Positions 43,676-51,969 of a DNA stretch of 64,000 nt are shown one piece after another; within the stretch, counting starts at the first letter, position 1; the number at the start of each line of letters is the position of its first letter. The DNA lies in assembly GCA_035310985.1 (NCBI GenBank), contig DATGDH010000027.1, forward strand, positions 43,192 to 107,191. Direction: 5' to 3'. The translations under genes and the position numbers were made by a program. Source of the stretch: DAHVFK01 sp035310985 (GTDB lineage: Bacteria > Pseudomonadota > Gammaproteobacteria > Burkholderiales > SG8-39). The notes beneath the pieces are model-generated. The model ran no database searches. It saw only the letters and a list, made by a program, of their open reading frames with translations, and was not told where the DNA came from.

Positions 43676-44239
43676 ATGGGAAAGGTCTACGCGGAAATCA
43701 CGCCCGAGCTTGCCGCCTGGCTCGCACAACAGAAAGTGTTCTTCGTCGGCAGCGCGCCGCTCTCGGCCGAGGGGCACGTGAACGTCTCGCCCAAGGGCCT
43801 CGACACGCTGCGCGTCCTCGACCCGCGCCGCGTGGCGTACCTCGACCTGACCGGGAGCGGCGCCGAGACCGTCGCGCACCTGCGCGAGAACGGCCGCATC
43901 GTACTCATGTTCTGCGCGTTCTCCGGGGCGCCGAAGATCGTGCGCCTGCACGGCGCGGGAAGCGTCGTCACGCCGGCGTCCGGGGAGTGGGCGGCGCTGC
44001 ATGCGCGCTTTCCCGGTCACCTCGGCGCGCGCGCGATCATCGACGTCGCGGTGAGTCGGATCAGCGACTCCTGCGGCTACGGCGTGCCGACCTTCACCGG
44101 CATCGAGGACCGCGTCGCGCTGCCGCGCTGGGCGCAAACGAAAGGCCCGCAGGGGTTGCATGCGTATCGCCGGGAGAAGAACACGCGCAGCATCGATGGG
44201 CTGCCCTCGCTCGCCGCCTCCGACGAAGAGGGTCCCTGA
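43676..44239 (+). CDS. Pyridoxamine 5'-phosphate oxidase family protein
   Basis: A 187-residue split-barrel flavin-binding protein. The N-terminus (KVYAEITPELAAWLAQQKVFFVGSAP, shown here in two parts by its ends) and VNVSPKG, followed by AYLDLTGSGAET and NGRIVLMF, are typical of PPOX-type FMN proteins of unknown substrate, not of PdxH itself. It starts 14 bases after the epimerase gene. Confidence 0.82.
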   Translation: MGKVYAEITPELAAWLAQQKVFFVGSAPLSAEGHVNVSPKGLDTLRVLDPRRVAYLDLTGSGAETVAHLRENGRIVLMFCAFSGAPKIVRLHGAGSVVTPASGEWAALHARFPGHLGARAIIDVAVSRISDSCGYGVPTFTGIEDRVALPRWAQTKGPQGLHAYRREKNTRSIDGLPSLAASDEEGP

Positions 44240-44260
44240 CGACTCGCCCGGGGAACCACG

Positions 44261-44692
44261 ATGCTGATCAACGGACGCTGCCACTGCGGAAACATCAAGT
44301 TCTCCCTGCGCTGGGAGCCCGAGCCCGCGCAGATCCCGGCGCGCGCCTGCACGTGCTCGTTCTGCGCGAAGCACGGCGGGGTGTGGACATCCTGCCCGAC
44401 CGGATCGCTTAGAGTCACGGTGGCCAATCCCTTGCTAGTCAGCAAGTACGCGTTCGGCACGAAGACGGCCGACTTCCACGTCTGCTCGAGATGCGGCGTG
44501 GTGCCGGTCGTCACGAGCAAGATCGGCGGCCGCGTCTACGCGGTGGTCAGCGTGAACGCATTCGAGGGCTTCGACGCGGCGCTGCTCAGCCGGGCGCAGG
44601 CGAGCTTCGACGGCGAAGGCCTGGACGACCGACTTTCTCGCCGGAAGCGGAACTGGATTCCCGATGTCGAGTTCCTCGCGAGCGGCACTTGA
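44261..44692 (+). CDS. GFA/CENP-V family zinc-binding protein
   Basis: A 143-residue protein with the Cys pattern of the glutathione-dependent formaldehyde-activating (GFA) fold: GRCHCGNI, CTCSFCAKHGG and CSRCGVV, which bind two zinc ions. A role in carbon-sulfur chemistry or aldehyde handling is known for some relatives; the substrate here is not known. It overlaps the next gene at TTGA. Confidence 0.83.
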   Translation: MLINGRCHCGNIKFSLRWEPEPAQIPARACTCSFCAKHGGVWTSCPTGSLRVTVANPLLVSKYAFGTKTADFHVCSRCGVVPVVTSKIGGRVYAVVSVNAFEGFDAALLSRAQASFDGEGLDDRLSRRKRNWIPDVEFLASGT

Positions 44693-45720
44693 GTTCTGCA
44701 CGATTCGCCGGGAACCGCTGCGTGACGGTCGACCGGGCCGCGTCGAACCGCTGCCGCTTCGTGCCGGAGGATTCAGGCGGGCACTACGAGAGCTACTTCC
44801 TGCGCGCCAACCACCCCCACCGCCCGCTCGGCTTCTGGATTCGCTACACCGTGTTTTCGCCCAAGGAGCGCCCGCGCGACGCGGTCGGCGAGCTGTGGGC
44901 GATCTACTTCGACGGCGAGCGCGCGCGCATCGCGGTCGCCAAGGAGATCTTTCCCATCCGCGCGTGCGAATTCTCGCGGAGCGGGCTCGAGGTGCGCATT
45001 GGGGAGGCCGTGTTGCGGGAAGATCGCTTGGCGGGCCGGACGCAGTCGCGCGAGCAGGCGCTGCAGTGGGATCTGCGCTACGCGGGATCGCAGCCGCCGC
45101 TGCTGCTCCTGCCCGCCGCGTTCTACGAGCGCGGATTCCCAAAAGCCAAGGCGCTGGTTGGGACACCGAACGCAGTGTTCGAAGGCGTCCTGACCGTGAA
45201 CGGCGAGACGATCGCCGTGAAGCGCTGGGTGGGAAGCCAGAATCACAATTGGGGCCGCAGGCACACCGATTCCTACGCTTGGGGACAGGTGTGCGGCTTC
45301 GACGGCGCGCCGGATACTTTCCTCGAGTGCGCAACGGCCCGGCTCAGGCTCGGTCCGTACAGGAGTCCTGCGCTGACCATGCTCGTCCTGCGCACGGAGG
45401 AAGGAGAATTCCGCCTCAACGGACTCGCGCAGGCTCTCCGCGCGCGCGGGGAATTCGATTTCCGCTCATGGCGAATCGAGTCCGCTACCTCGAAGCTGCG
45501 CGTCTCGGCATTCGTCGAGGCCCCGAAGGCTGCCTTCGTCGGTCTGCTCTACGATAATCCGCCGGGAGGCCGGAAGATCTGTCTCAATACGAAGCTCGCC
45601 ACGTGTGAGCTGGTGCTCGAGCAGGCAGGTCGGTCGAAGCGCAGGTTGACGACGAAGTACCGGGCCGCATTCGAGATCCTCACCGAACGGGAGGACCACG
45701 GCGTTGCGATCGCAGCCTGA
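44689..45720 (+). CDS. AttH/CrtC-like (lipocalin-like fold) protein, tentative
   Basis: A 343-residue soluble protein rich in beta strands and Trp/Gly. Patterns such as HPHRPLGFWIRYT, GELWAIYFDG and KRWVGSQNHNWGRRHTD resemble the duplicated lipocalin-like domains of the AttH/hydroxyneurosporene-hydratase group. TTG start at 44689 overlaps the GFA stop; GTG 44722 is an alternative. GC content is lower than in the core operons. Function unknown; the family link is by pattern only. Confidence 0.6.
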   Translation: MSSARFAGNRCVTVDRAASNRCRFVPEDSGGHYESYFLRANHPHRPLGFWIRYTVFSPKERPRDAVGELWAIYFDGERARIAVAKEIFPIRACEFSRSGLEVRIGEAVLREDRLAGRTQSREQALQWDLRYAGSQPPLLLLPAAFYERGFPKAKALVGTPNAVFEGVLTVNGETIAVKRWVGSQNHNWGRRHTDSYAWGQVCGFDGAPDTFLECATARLRLGPYRSPALTMLVLRTEEGEFRLNGLAQALRARGEFDFRSWRIESATSKLRVSAFVEAPKAAFVGLLYDNPPGGRKICLNTKLATCELVLEQAGRSKRRLTTKYRAAFEILTEREDHGVAIAA

Positions 45721-45739
45721 ACGAGGGCGTGACGACAAG

Positions 45740-46480
45740 ATGAAGACGCGCAAGCACATCAGCGCGGCGCTGCTGGTGCTTGCCGCCGTCGCGCCGCGCG
45801 CGTTCGGCGCGGACGCAGGCGGCGAATGCGGCCCCGCGCCGGACCCGGGCCGGGAGCAATACGTCGTCGGCTACGGCAGCCTCATGCAGGACGAATCGCG
45901 CGAGCGCACCTCGCCGCACGCCGGCGCGGCGCATCCGGTCGAGATCGCGGGCTTCAAGCGCGGCTGGTTCGCACGTGGCGCGTCGGTCGGCTTCAGCACG
46001 ACCTTCCTGGGCGTCCTGCCCGACCGCAGCAGTCGCCTGAACGCGGTGATTTACCAGGTCGATGCGGCCGAGCTCGCCGCGACCGACGGGCGCGAGCGCG
46101 CCTACTGTCGCACGGACGTCGCGCCCGAAGACGTCAAGCCGCTCGAGCCCGGCGTGACTTCGGTGCCGGACGGGCAAATCTGGATCTACGTCAGCAGGCC
46201 CGGAGGCGTCGCCAGGCCGGACGCGAAATACCCGATCGTGCAATCGTACGTCGACGTGTTTCTCACGGGATGCCTGGAGCAGCAGGAGCGCTTCGGCCTC
46301 GCCGGTTTCGCCACGGAATGCATCGCGACCACCGCCGGCTGGTCGACGCACTGGGTGAACGACCGCATCTACCCGCGGCGCCCGTTCGTCTACCAGCCCA
46401 GGGCCGGGCAAATCGACAGGCTGCTGTCCACGCAGCTGCCGCACTTCTTCGCGCGCATCAGGATAGAAGGCGGGCGCTGA
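45740..46480 (+). CDS. Exported gamma-glutamylcyclotransferase-like protein
   Basis: A 246-residue protein with a signal peptide (MKTRKHISAALLVLAAVAPRA, cut near residue 22) followed by a GGCT-like domain: the YVVGYGSLM motif forms the substrate loop, and later strands match the BtrG-like fold. GGCT proteins are normally cytoplasmic and act on gamma-glutamyl amines, so secretion is unusual. The catalytic Glu was not securely located. It follows the AttH-like gene by 19 bases. Confidence 0.68.
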   Translation: MKTRKHISAALLVLAAVAPRAFGADAGGECGPAPDPGREQYVVGYGSLMQDESRERTSPHAGAAHPVEIAGFKRGWFARGASVGFSTTFLGVLPDRSSRLNAVIYQVDAAELAATDGRERAYCRTDVAPEDVKPLEPGVTSVPDGQIWIYVSRPGGVARPDAKYPIVQSYVDVFLTGCLEQQERFGLAGFATECIATTAGWSTHWVNDRIYPRRPFVYQPRAGQIDRLLSTQLPHFFARIRIEGGR

Positions 46481-46490
46481 ACGGGGGCGC

Positions 46491-46588
46491 ATGGCCGACG
46501 ACCTGCGCACCGACTTCTGTGCCTTTGTCCAAGCGGCTCGAGGTTCTGCCTCGGCAATCAACGAGTTGATGTATCGCAGGTCGGCCAT
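46491..46588. repeat. Imperfect inverted repeat around a 67-base centre
   Basis: ATGGCCGACGACCTGCG (46491-46507) and CGCAGGTCGGCCAT (46575-46588) are inverted copies apart from a three-base insertion. They lie just after the GGCT-like gene in a 231-base gap otherwise without recognised genes. A 38-codon frame (46491-46607) uses the left arm as its start, but nothing supports its expression. Confidence 0.45.
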
Positions 46589-46711
46589 CGAGTCCCGCGA
46601 GCGGTGAGCAGGGTCGCGACAGACTGATTGCGGGAGGAAATCCGACCGCCTCGAGGCGCGTTAGCTATGTTATTCAGCAGCTAGTCTGGCTATCTAGGGC
46701 TGGAGGACTTT

Positions 46712-47062
46712 ATGAGATCTCTCATGCGCATGCACCTGGCGTACGCCGCAATAGCGCTCATCTCAGCGGTGGGCATTCCCACCTACTACTGGGTCGTCGT
46801 ACCGGAACCCAAGCAACTCCACGGCAACGCGTTGAATGAATCAGTTGCGCAAATATCGGATCCCGATCGCCTCAGAAAGTTCGCCGCAACCGTCGCGCGC
46901 GAAGCGGATGACTTCGCTGTCACGGCAAAGAGAGCCGTCGACTCGGCAATCGTCCTCTTGGCGGTGGCTATGGTCGCCGCGGCAATTGCATTCCTGCATG
47001 CGTACTTTCAGCTCCGTCGCTTTCTGCGACAGCCAGAAGAGGCGAAGCCCGATGCCCTCTAA
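46712..47062 (+). CDS. Small membrane protein of unknown function
   Basis: A 116-residue protein with two transmembrane helices, one near residues 8-30 and one near 77-98, joined by a charged, probably periplasmic loop (ISDPDRLRKFAATVAREADD). No known domain. A GGAGGA site precedes the ATG. Base composition is less GC-rich than the island to the left, hinting at later acquisition. Confidence 0.65.
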   Translation: MRSLMRMHLAYAAIALISAVGIPTYYWVVVPEPKQLHGNALNESVAQISDPDRLRKFAATVAREADDFAVTAKRAVDSAIVLLAVAMVAAAIAFLHAYFQLRRFLRQPEEAKPDAL

Positions 47063-47158
47063 GAGCACGGCCCACCTGGACCTGCGCACCGCTTCCGCGT
47101 CGTCATCTTCTGGTGCCTCGGGTTTAAGCCGTATCTGGATTCGGACGAACAGGGAGCC

Positions 47159-47617
47159 ATGAAGAAAGTCGTGATGGTTCTCGGCTGGATCTTCCTTGCG
47201 CTGGTGATCGGCGTTGGCTCGATCGTGGGCTATCTGTTTTATGTGGGCCCGCGCCTCGATGCTTCGAGCAAGGCGTACGTGGACGAGCAGGTCCCGATCA
47301 TCGTATCGACGTGGTCGAAGGAGGAGCTTCTGAAGCGCGCCTCCCCGGAGTTGCGGAGAGCCATAACCGACGAAAGACAGCTGGACCAGCTCCTCGCGCG
47401 GTTGTCGCGGCTTGGAAAGTTGAAGCATTACGACGGATCGAAGGGAGAAGCCAACATATCCTTCCTGGTCAGGGCGGGGAAGGTGGTGACCGCCTCGTAT
47501 ATCGCGGGCGCGACCTTCGAAAACGGTTCGGCGCAAATCGCTATTCGCTTGATTCGGCATGGAGACCAGTGGCAACTTCTTTATTTCAACGTCAGCTCGC
47601 CGATATTCTTGCAGTAA
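47159..47617 (+). CDS. Membrane-anchored protein of unknown function
   Basis: A 152-residue protein with an N-terminal helix (VVMVLGWIFLALVIGVGSIV) that anchors or exports it, then a soluble domain with helices (WSKEELLKRASPELRRAI) and a beta part ending in WQLLYFNVSSP. This recalls NTF2-like or DUF4019-type exported proteins, but I do not recognise it firmly. AGGGAG site before the ATG. Lower GC than surroundings. Confidence 0.65.
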   Translation: MKKVVMVLGWIFLALVIGVGSIVGYLFYVGPRLDASSKAYVDEQVPIIVSTWSKEELLKRASPELRRAITDERQLDQLLARLSRLGKLKHYDGSKGEANISFLVRAGKVVTASYIAGATFENGSAQIAIRLIRHGDQWQLLYFNVSSPIFLQ

Positions 47618-47681
47618 GCGCAGCCATGAGTGCGGGTCGCCCGGGCGCGGACGTTGGGGCCGGCCGTGAAGAGGAGAAGAA

Positions 47682-47945
47682 ATGAGCATTGAATCGGATC
47701 TCAAAACGCTGAGCGCCGAAGTCGCCCTGAAAAGGGAGGCGCGCCGTGCTGGGCTGCTGGAGAAGGCCAAAGGGCGCGGGCTTCTGTCCTGGATGGACTT
47801 CGGTCTGGTACTTCCGATCCAATGGTCCATTATCCGTTTGTCTCTGCGGCTGAATTTCCTCATCCAATACTTGCTCGATCAGCCGGCAGCAGGCGAGGCC
47901 CAACAGGGCGCGCAGGGGGGCGCGCCGCATGCGACGCGCCCCTGA
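47682..47945 (+). CDS. Small hypothetical protein
   Basis: An 87-residue protein: charged helical N-terminus, then a hydrophobic amphipathic stretch (VLPIQWSIIRLSLRLNFLIQYLL, named by its ends VLPIQ and IQYLL) that may sit on or in the membrane. A GAGGAGA site precedes the ATG. Not recognised. A 155-base gap without a recognised gene follows (47946-48100). Confidence 0.5.
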   Translation: MSIESDLKTLSAEVALKREARRAGLLEKAKGRGLLSWMDFGLVLPIQWSIIRLSLRLNFLIQYLLDQPAAGEAQQGAQGGAPHATRP

Positions 47946-48100
47946 TCTCCCTTAGGAACGCCGTGGCGGAGCGACTCATGGAGCGGGCGTATGCCGCGAG
48001 AACAAGGACTCCAGGCTGACCCGTCGTTCTACGCGACGTTGAACGGCCGGCGAAGCCAGCCTGCGCGCACTGGTGAACGCCAGCGTTAAGCTGCCGCAGT

Positions 48101-48532
48101 ATGGACATACGCGCTTATCGGCCCCGCGACGAAGGGGCGGTCGTGTCCTTGTGGGAGCAGTGTGGCTTGACACGGCCTTGGAACGATCCTCGGAAAGACA
48201 TCGCGCGCAAGCTCTTGGTGCAGCCGGAGCTATTCCTGGTTGGCACGCTTGACGGCCAGGTGATCGCGACGGCTATGGCGGGTTACGATGGCCACCGCGG
48301 TTGGGTGAACTACCTCGCTGTCGCGCCGCGCGAACGCCGTCAAGGGCACGGACGTACATTGATGGAGCGGGTCGAGCATCTATTGTTGAGCCTCGGTTGC
48401 CCGAAGGTGAATATCCAGGTGCGCGCGTCCAACGCCGAAGCCCTGGGGTTCTATCGCGCGATAGGCTATGCGCAGGAGGAAATAATCAGTCTCGGCAAGA
48501 GGCTTATCCACGACGATGGAACTGCGACTTAG
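48101..48532 (+). CDS. GNAT family acetyltransferase (YpeA-like)
   Basis: A 143-residue acetyltransferase. The acetyl-CoA motif is RERRQGHGRTLMERVE, preceded by the strand VNYLAVAP, and followed by NAEALGFYRAIGYAQEE, the usual C-terminal pattern. It resembles YpeA. The substrate is unknown. No clear ribosome site; start chosen by family alignment (MDIRAYRPRDE). Confidence 0.85.
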   Translation: MDIRAYRPRDEGAVVSLWEQCGLTRPWNDPRKDIARKLLVQPELFLVGTLDGQVIATAMAGYDGHRGWVNYLAVAPRERRQGHGRTLMERVEHLLLSLGCPKVNIQVRASNAEALGFYRAIGYAQEEIISLGKRLIHDDGTAT

Positions 48533-48582
48533 CGAGCCAATCGACCGGACGGGCGCGCGCCTCTGGTACTGGGGACTCTAGA

Positions 48583-49245
48583 ATGCTCTGGCGCTCATCC
48601 GCCTTTGACCTGCTGATTCTCGACTGCGACGGAGTCGTTGTCGACAGCGAGCCGATCACGATGCGCGTGCTCACCGAGATGCTGAACGAGCTGGGCGTTG
48701 CCATCGAGGCCGAGGAAGCCAATGATCGATTCATCGGCACGACGTTCAGCCGCACGCTCGAGCTCATCGTCGAGCTGCTTGGGAGGCCGTTACCCGAAGA
48801 CTTTGTAGGCAACTACCGCAATCGCACGTTCGCCGCGTTGGAGGTTGAGCTCAAGCCGGTAGCGGGAATCGAGGCTGCCTTGGAGCGGATCGCGATCCCG
48901 TACTGCATCGCCTCGAATGGACCGCACGCGAAGATGCGCAAGACCTTGGGCATCACGTCGCTGCTCCCGCGATTCGAAGGGCGCATGTTCAGCTCGGCCG
49001 ACGTGGCGCGCGGGAAGCCCTATCCGGATCTCTTCCTGCACGCGGCGCGGTACTTCGCCGCTTCGCCCGCGGCGTGCCTGGTGATCGAGGATAGCGCGAG
49101 CGGCATAGCGGCGGCGCTGGCGGCGGGCATGTCGGTCTACGGTTTCTCAGGAAGGGCGCGCGACAGCAGGCTCAGGGCGGCCGGAGCGCACAGGGTGTTT
49201 CACAGCATGTCCGAGCTGCCGGCGCTCGTGGCGGGCGTTCGATGA
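48583..49245 (+). CDS. HAD-superfamily hydrolase (beta-phosphoglucomutase-like)
   Basis: A 220-residue HAD phosphatase. Motif I is ILDCDGVVVDSE with the nucleophile Asp, motif II is the Ser in CIASNGPH, motif III/IV lies in KPYPDLFLHAA and VIEDSASGIAAA. The helical cap follows motif I, as in sugar-phosphate phosphatases and phosphoglucomutases. ATG 48583 is used; open frame upstream shadows the GNAT gene. Confidence 0.87.
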   Translation: MLWRSSAFDLLILDCDGVVVDSEPITMRVLTEMLNELGVAIEAEEANDRFIGTTFSRTLELIVELLGRPLPEDFVGNYRNRTFAALEVELKPVAGIEAALERIAIPYCIASNGPHAKMRKTLGITSLLPRFEGRMFSSADVARGKPYPDLFLHAARYFAASPAACLVIEDSASGIAAALAAGMSVYGFSGRARDSRLRAAGAHRVFHSMSELPALVAGVR

Positions 49246-49264
49246 ATCTGATCCTTCCGGCGCG

Positions 49265-49939
49265 ATGCGGTACATCGACGCACCGCTAAGGAAGTACTAC
49301 GCTGCCCGTGCTCGCGAGTACGAGCGCATCCATACGAAGCCCGAAAGACAGGCAGATATCGCGCAGCTGCAACTCCTGTTGCCCGGATTTTTCACCGGCC
49401 GCAGGGTGCTCGAGGTCGCCTGCGGCACAGGTTATTGGACGAGCTTTCTGATGCAACAGGCAAAAAGCATCGTGGCGGTCGACTTTAGCACCGAGACACT
49501 GGAGGTCGCCGGCGAGAAGGAGTGGCCCCGCGGGCGAGTTACGTTTCGAGTGGCGGACGCGTATGCCCTTCCCGAGGACTTGGGCACTTTCGACGCCGCC
49601 TTCGCCGGTTTTTGGTGGTCGCACGTACCGTTGCGGGATCGCGCGGCGTTCCTCGGCTCCCTGGATCGGCGCTTGCGTACGGGCTCCAAGGTCCTGTTTC
49701 TGGACAACCTGTTTGTCGAAGGGAGCAGTACGCCGATCGCTCACCGCGATGCCGACGGGAACACCTACCAGCGCCGCCGCTTGGATGACGGATCCGAACA
49801 CGTCGTGCTGAAGAATTTCCCTTCGGAGGCGGAGCTTCGCGCCGAAGTCGCGCCCTTCGGGCAGAACGTTCAGTTCGCTGCCCTGCAATACTATTGGCTG
49901 CTTCGCTATGAGACGCGACGCGCTGAACGACGCCAATAA
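49265..49939 (+). CDS. Class I SAM-dependent methyltransferase
   Basis: A 224-residue methyltransferase. The SAM-binding motif I is VLEVACGTGYWT (about residues 44-55), with the acidic end of strand 2 in IVAVDFSTETL and motif II near RVADAYALP. The target is unknown. GC content is again lower than in the core operons. Confidence 0.87.
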   Translation: MRYIDAPLRKYYAARAREYERIHTKPERQADIAQLQLLLPGFFTGRRVLEVACGTGYWTSFLMQQAKSIVAVDFSTETLEVAGEKEWPRGRVTFRVADAYALPEDLGTFDAAFAGFWWSHVPLRDRAAFLGSLDRRLRTGSKVLFLDNLFVEGSSTPIAHRDADGNTYQRRRLDDGSEHVVLKNFPSEAELRAEVAPFGQNVQFAALQYYWLLRYETRRAERRQ

Positions 49940-49967
49940 CCGATGTCCGCCGTAACATGAGCCGACA

Positions 49968-50264
49968 ATGATCTTGGAAATCGCGATCCTGAACGTAATT
50001 CCGGGCCAGGTTCCGGCGTTCGAACGCGCTTTCGCCGAGGCGAAGGGCATCATTTCGTCGATGCCGGGGTTCAAGTCGCTGGAGCTGCAGAGGTGCGTCG
50101 AGGCGCCGAATCGCTACGCTCTGCTTGTCCGTTGGGAGACGCTCGAGGACCATACCAAGGGGTTCCGCAACTCGCCGCAGTATCAGAAATGGAAGGCCCT
50201 GCTGCACCATTTCTACCACCCGTTTCCCGTGGTGGAGCACTATGAACCGGTCGCCGAGGCATGA
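49968..50264 (+). CDS. Antibiotic biosynthesis monooxygenase (ABM) family protein
   Basis: A 98-residue ferredoxin-like-fold protein of the ABM family: VIPGQVPAFERAF, MPGFKSLELQR and NRYALLVRWETLEDHTKGFR are typical. Members act as small cofactor-free oxygenases or binding proteins. It overlaps the next GNAT gene by four bases (ATGA), suggesting a shared function. Confidence 0.85.
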   Translation: MILEIAILNVIPGQVPAFERAFAEAKGIISSMPGFKSLELQRCVEAPNRYALLVRWETLEDHTKGFRNSPQYQKWKALLHHFYHPFPVVEHYEPVAEA

Positions 50265-50743
50265 TCCGCCTGACGCAGCCGAGGTCCGAGGGCGAGTGGC
50301 GACTGGCGCGCGAGCTCATCGAAGAGTACGCGGCGTCGCTGAACGTCGATCTGTGCTTCCAGGACCTGGAGCACGAGCTCGCGCATCTGCCGGAAGAGTA
50401 CGGCCTGCCAGGCGGAGCCTTTCTTCTCGCCGAGGAGAATGGCACCTGTCTCGGCTGCATCGGGCTGCGGCGCATCTCCGACACCATAGGCGAAATCAAG
50501 CGCCTGTATGTCAGGTCCGCAGCGCGCGGGCGCGGCGCGGGGCGTCTATTGGCGGAAGGCATCGTTGCGGCCGCGAGGCGCCTCGGCTACGCTCGCCTGC
50601 GTCTGGATACGCTGCCCGACATGAAGGAGGCCCAGGCTCTGTACGCGTCGCTCGGCTTCCATGCGATCCCGGAATATCGCTTCAATCCCGTGCCGGGCAC
50701 CGTGTTCCTAGAGCTGAGCCTGGCGGGGCGAAAGGGGCCTTGA
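50261..50743 (+). CDS. GNAT family acetyltransferase
   Basis: A 160-residue acetyltransferase with the acetyl-CoA loop RGRGAGRLLAEGIV after the strand IKRLYVRSA, and the C-terminal EAQALYASLGFHAIPEY pattern. The ELARELIEEYAASL start resembles GNATs that modify small amines. Substrate unknown. Its ATG lies inside the ABM stop. Confidence 0.87.
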   Translation: MIRLTQPRSEGEWRLARELIEEYAASLNVDLCFQDLEHELAHLPEEYGLPGGAFLLAEENGTCLGCIGLRRISDTIGEIKRLYVRSAARGRGAGRLLAEGIVAAARRLGYARLRLDTLPDMKEAQALYASLGFHAIPEYRFNPVPGTVFLELSLAGRKGP

Positions 50744-50751
50744 GAATATCG

Positions 50752-50970
50752 ATGCAGATGACCGTGGTGATCGCGACGGTGTTCGCGGCGATATGCTTCG
50801 CGGTCGCGATCAGCGGCTTCGTGTCGCTCGGCGACGTCGCCGACCCGGCGCAGAGGGCCGACGGCAGGGGCTTCGCCTGGTTCTGGACGTTCTTGGGCGG
50901 CGTGGCTGTCGCGTTCGCATTGCTAGGGACGTGGCTCCTGAAGACGGACAAGTCGAACGGAAACGGTTGA
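50752..50970 (+). CDS. Small two-helix membrane protein
   Basis: A 72-residue protein with two hydrophobic helices (about residues 3-25 and 43-64) joined by a short polar loop and a charged tail (KTDKSNGNG). Not recognised. Starts ATG 50752 or 50758; ribosome site weak. It lies between GNAT and TMEM175 genes. Confidence 0.5.
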   Translation: MQMTVVIATVFAAICFAVAISGFVSLGDVADPAQRADGRGFAWFWTFLGGVAVAFALLGTWLLKTDKSNGNG

Positions 50971-50987
50971 GCGCGGGCAGGGAAGGG

Positions 50988-51563
50988 ATGGGCAAGCAGA
51001 GGATGGAGGCGTTCAGCGACGGCGTGATCGCGATCCTGATCACGATCATGGTGCTCGAGCTGAAGGTGCCGCACGGCGACAGCTTCGCAGCGCTCGCGCC
51101 GTCGATCCCCGTGTTCCTGAGCTACGTGCTGAGCTTCGTGTACCTGGGCATCTACTGGAACAACCACCACCACATGCTGCATACCTGCGGCAAGGTGACC
51201 GGCGCGATCCTGTGGGCCAACCTGCATCTCCTTTTCTGGCTGTCGCTCATCCCCTTCGCCACCGGCTGGATGGGCGAGAACCACTTCGCCGCCGCTCCGA
51301 CGGCGCTGTACGGCGCTGTGCTGCTCATGGCGGCGATCGCCTACTGGATCCTGCAGCAGCTGATCATCGCCGCGCAGGGCGAGGGCTCGCTGCTCAAGCG
51401 GGCGGTGGGCGGCGACTGGAAGGGCAAGCTCTCGCCCGTGGCCTACCTCGCCGCCATCGCGGCGGCGCCCTGGTCGCAGTGGGCCGCGCAGGCGCTTTAC
51501 GTGCTGGTCGCGCTGATCTGGCTGATCCCCGACCGGCGCATCGAGCGGGTGCTCTCGCAGTGA
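50988..51563 (+). CDS. TMEM175 family potassium channel-like protein
   Basis: A 191-residue membrane protein with six helices. The N-terminal RMEAFSDGVIAI carries the R-x-x-x-F-S-D motif of the TMEM175 (DUF1211) family, known to form potassium-permeable channels. A GGAAGGG site lies directly before the ATG. Open frame upstream shadows the previous small gene. Confidence 0.9.
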   Translation: MGKQRMEAFSDGVIAILITIMVLELKVPHGDSFAALAPSIPVFLSYVLSFVYLGIYWNNHHHMLHTCGKVTGAILWANLHLLFWLSLIPFATGWMGENHFAAAPTALYGAVLLMAAIAYWILQQLIIAAQGEGSLLKRAVGGDWKGKLSPVAYLAAIAAAPWSQWAAQALYVLVALIWLIPDRRIERVLSQ

Positions 51564-51570
51564 GCGCAGC

Positions 51571-51969
51571 GTGAGCCGCAAGCTCATATCCTCCGGCTCG
51601 AGCTTCGAGCGCGAGATCGGCTACTCGCGCGCGGTGGCGGACGGCGACTGGGTGTTCGTGTCCGGCACCACCGGCTTCGACTACGCCAGCATGACCATTG
51701 CCGAGGACGTGGTCGCGCAGGCCGAGCAGTGCCTGAAGAACATCGCACAGGCGCTCGCGCAGGCGGACGCGTCGCTCGCCGACGTGGTGCGCGTCACCTA
51801 CATCCTGCGCGAGGCTTCCGAGTTCGAGCGCTGTTGGCCCGTGCTGCGCCGCTGGCTCGGCGAGGTGCGCCCGGCGGCGACCATGATCGAGGCGCGCCTC
51901 GCCGATCCCCGCATCCGCATCGAGATCGAGGTCACCGCGAAGCGCGTTGCGCGCGGACAGGAGCGATGA
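51571..51969 (+). CDS. RidA family protein
   Basis: A 132-residue RidA/YjgF-fold protein, a group that hydrolyses reactive enamine/imine intermediates. Seen are FEREIGYSRAV, VFVSGTTGFDY and the Arg-containing VRVTYILREA; the YER057c-like strand at the end reads IRIEIEVTA. GTG start at 51571. It overlaps the thioesterase gene by four bases. Confidence 0.88.
   Translation: MSRKLISSGSSFEREIGYSRAVADGDWVFVSGTTGFDYASMTIAEDVVAQAEQCLKNIAQALAQADASLADVVRVTYILREASEFERCWPVLRRWLGEVRPAATMIEARLADPRIRIEIEVTAKRVARGQER

Noticed and set aside
46491..46607. 38-codon frame in the 46.5 kb gap
   Set aside because: No ribosome site, no domain, and its start lies in an inverted repeat; not called as a gene.
48050..48100. 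Integron attC-like core (GTTAAGC) near the GNAT gene
   Set aside because: Only one core-like heptamer is present, no matching inverse core or long stem was found, and there is no integrase in the window.
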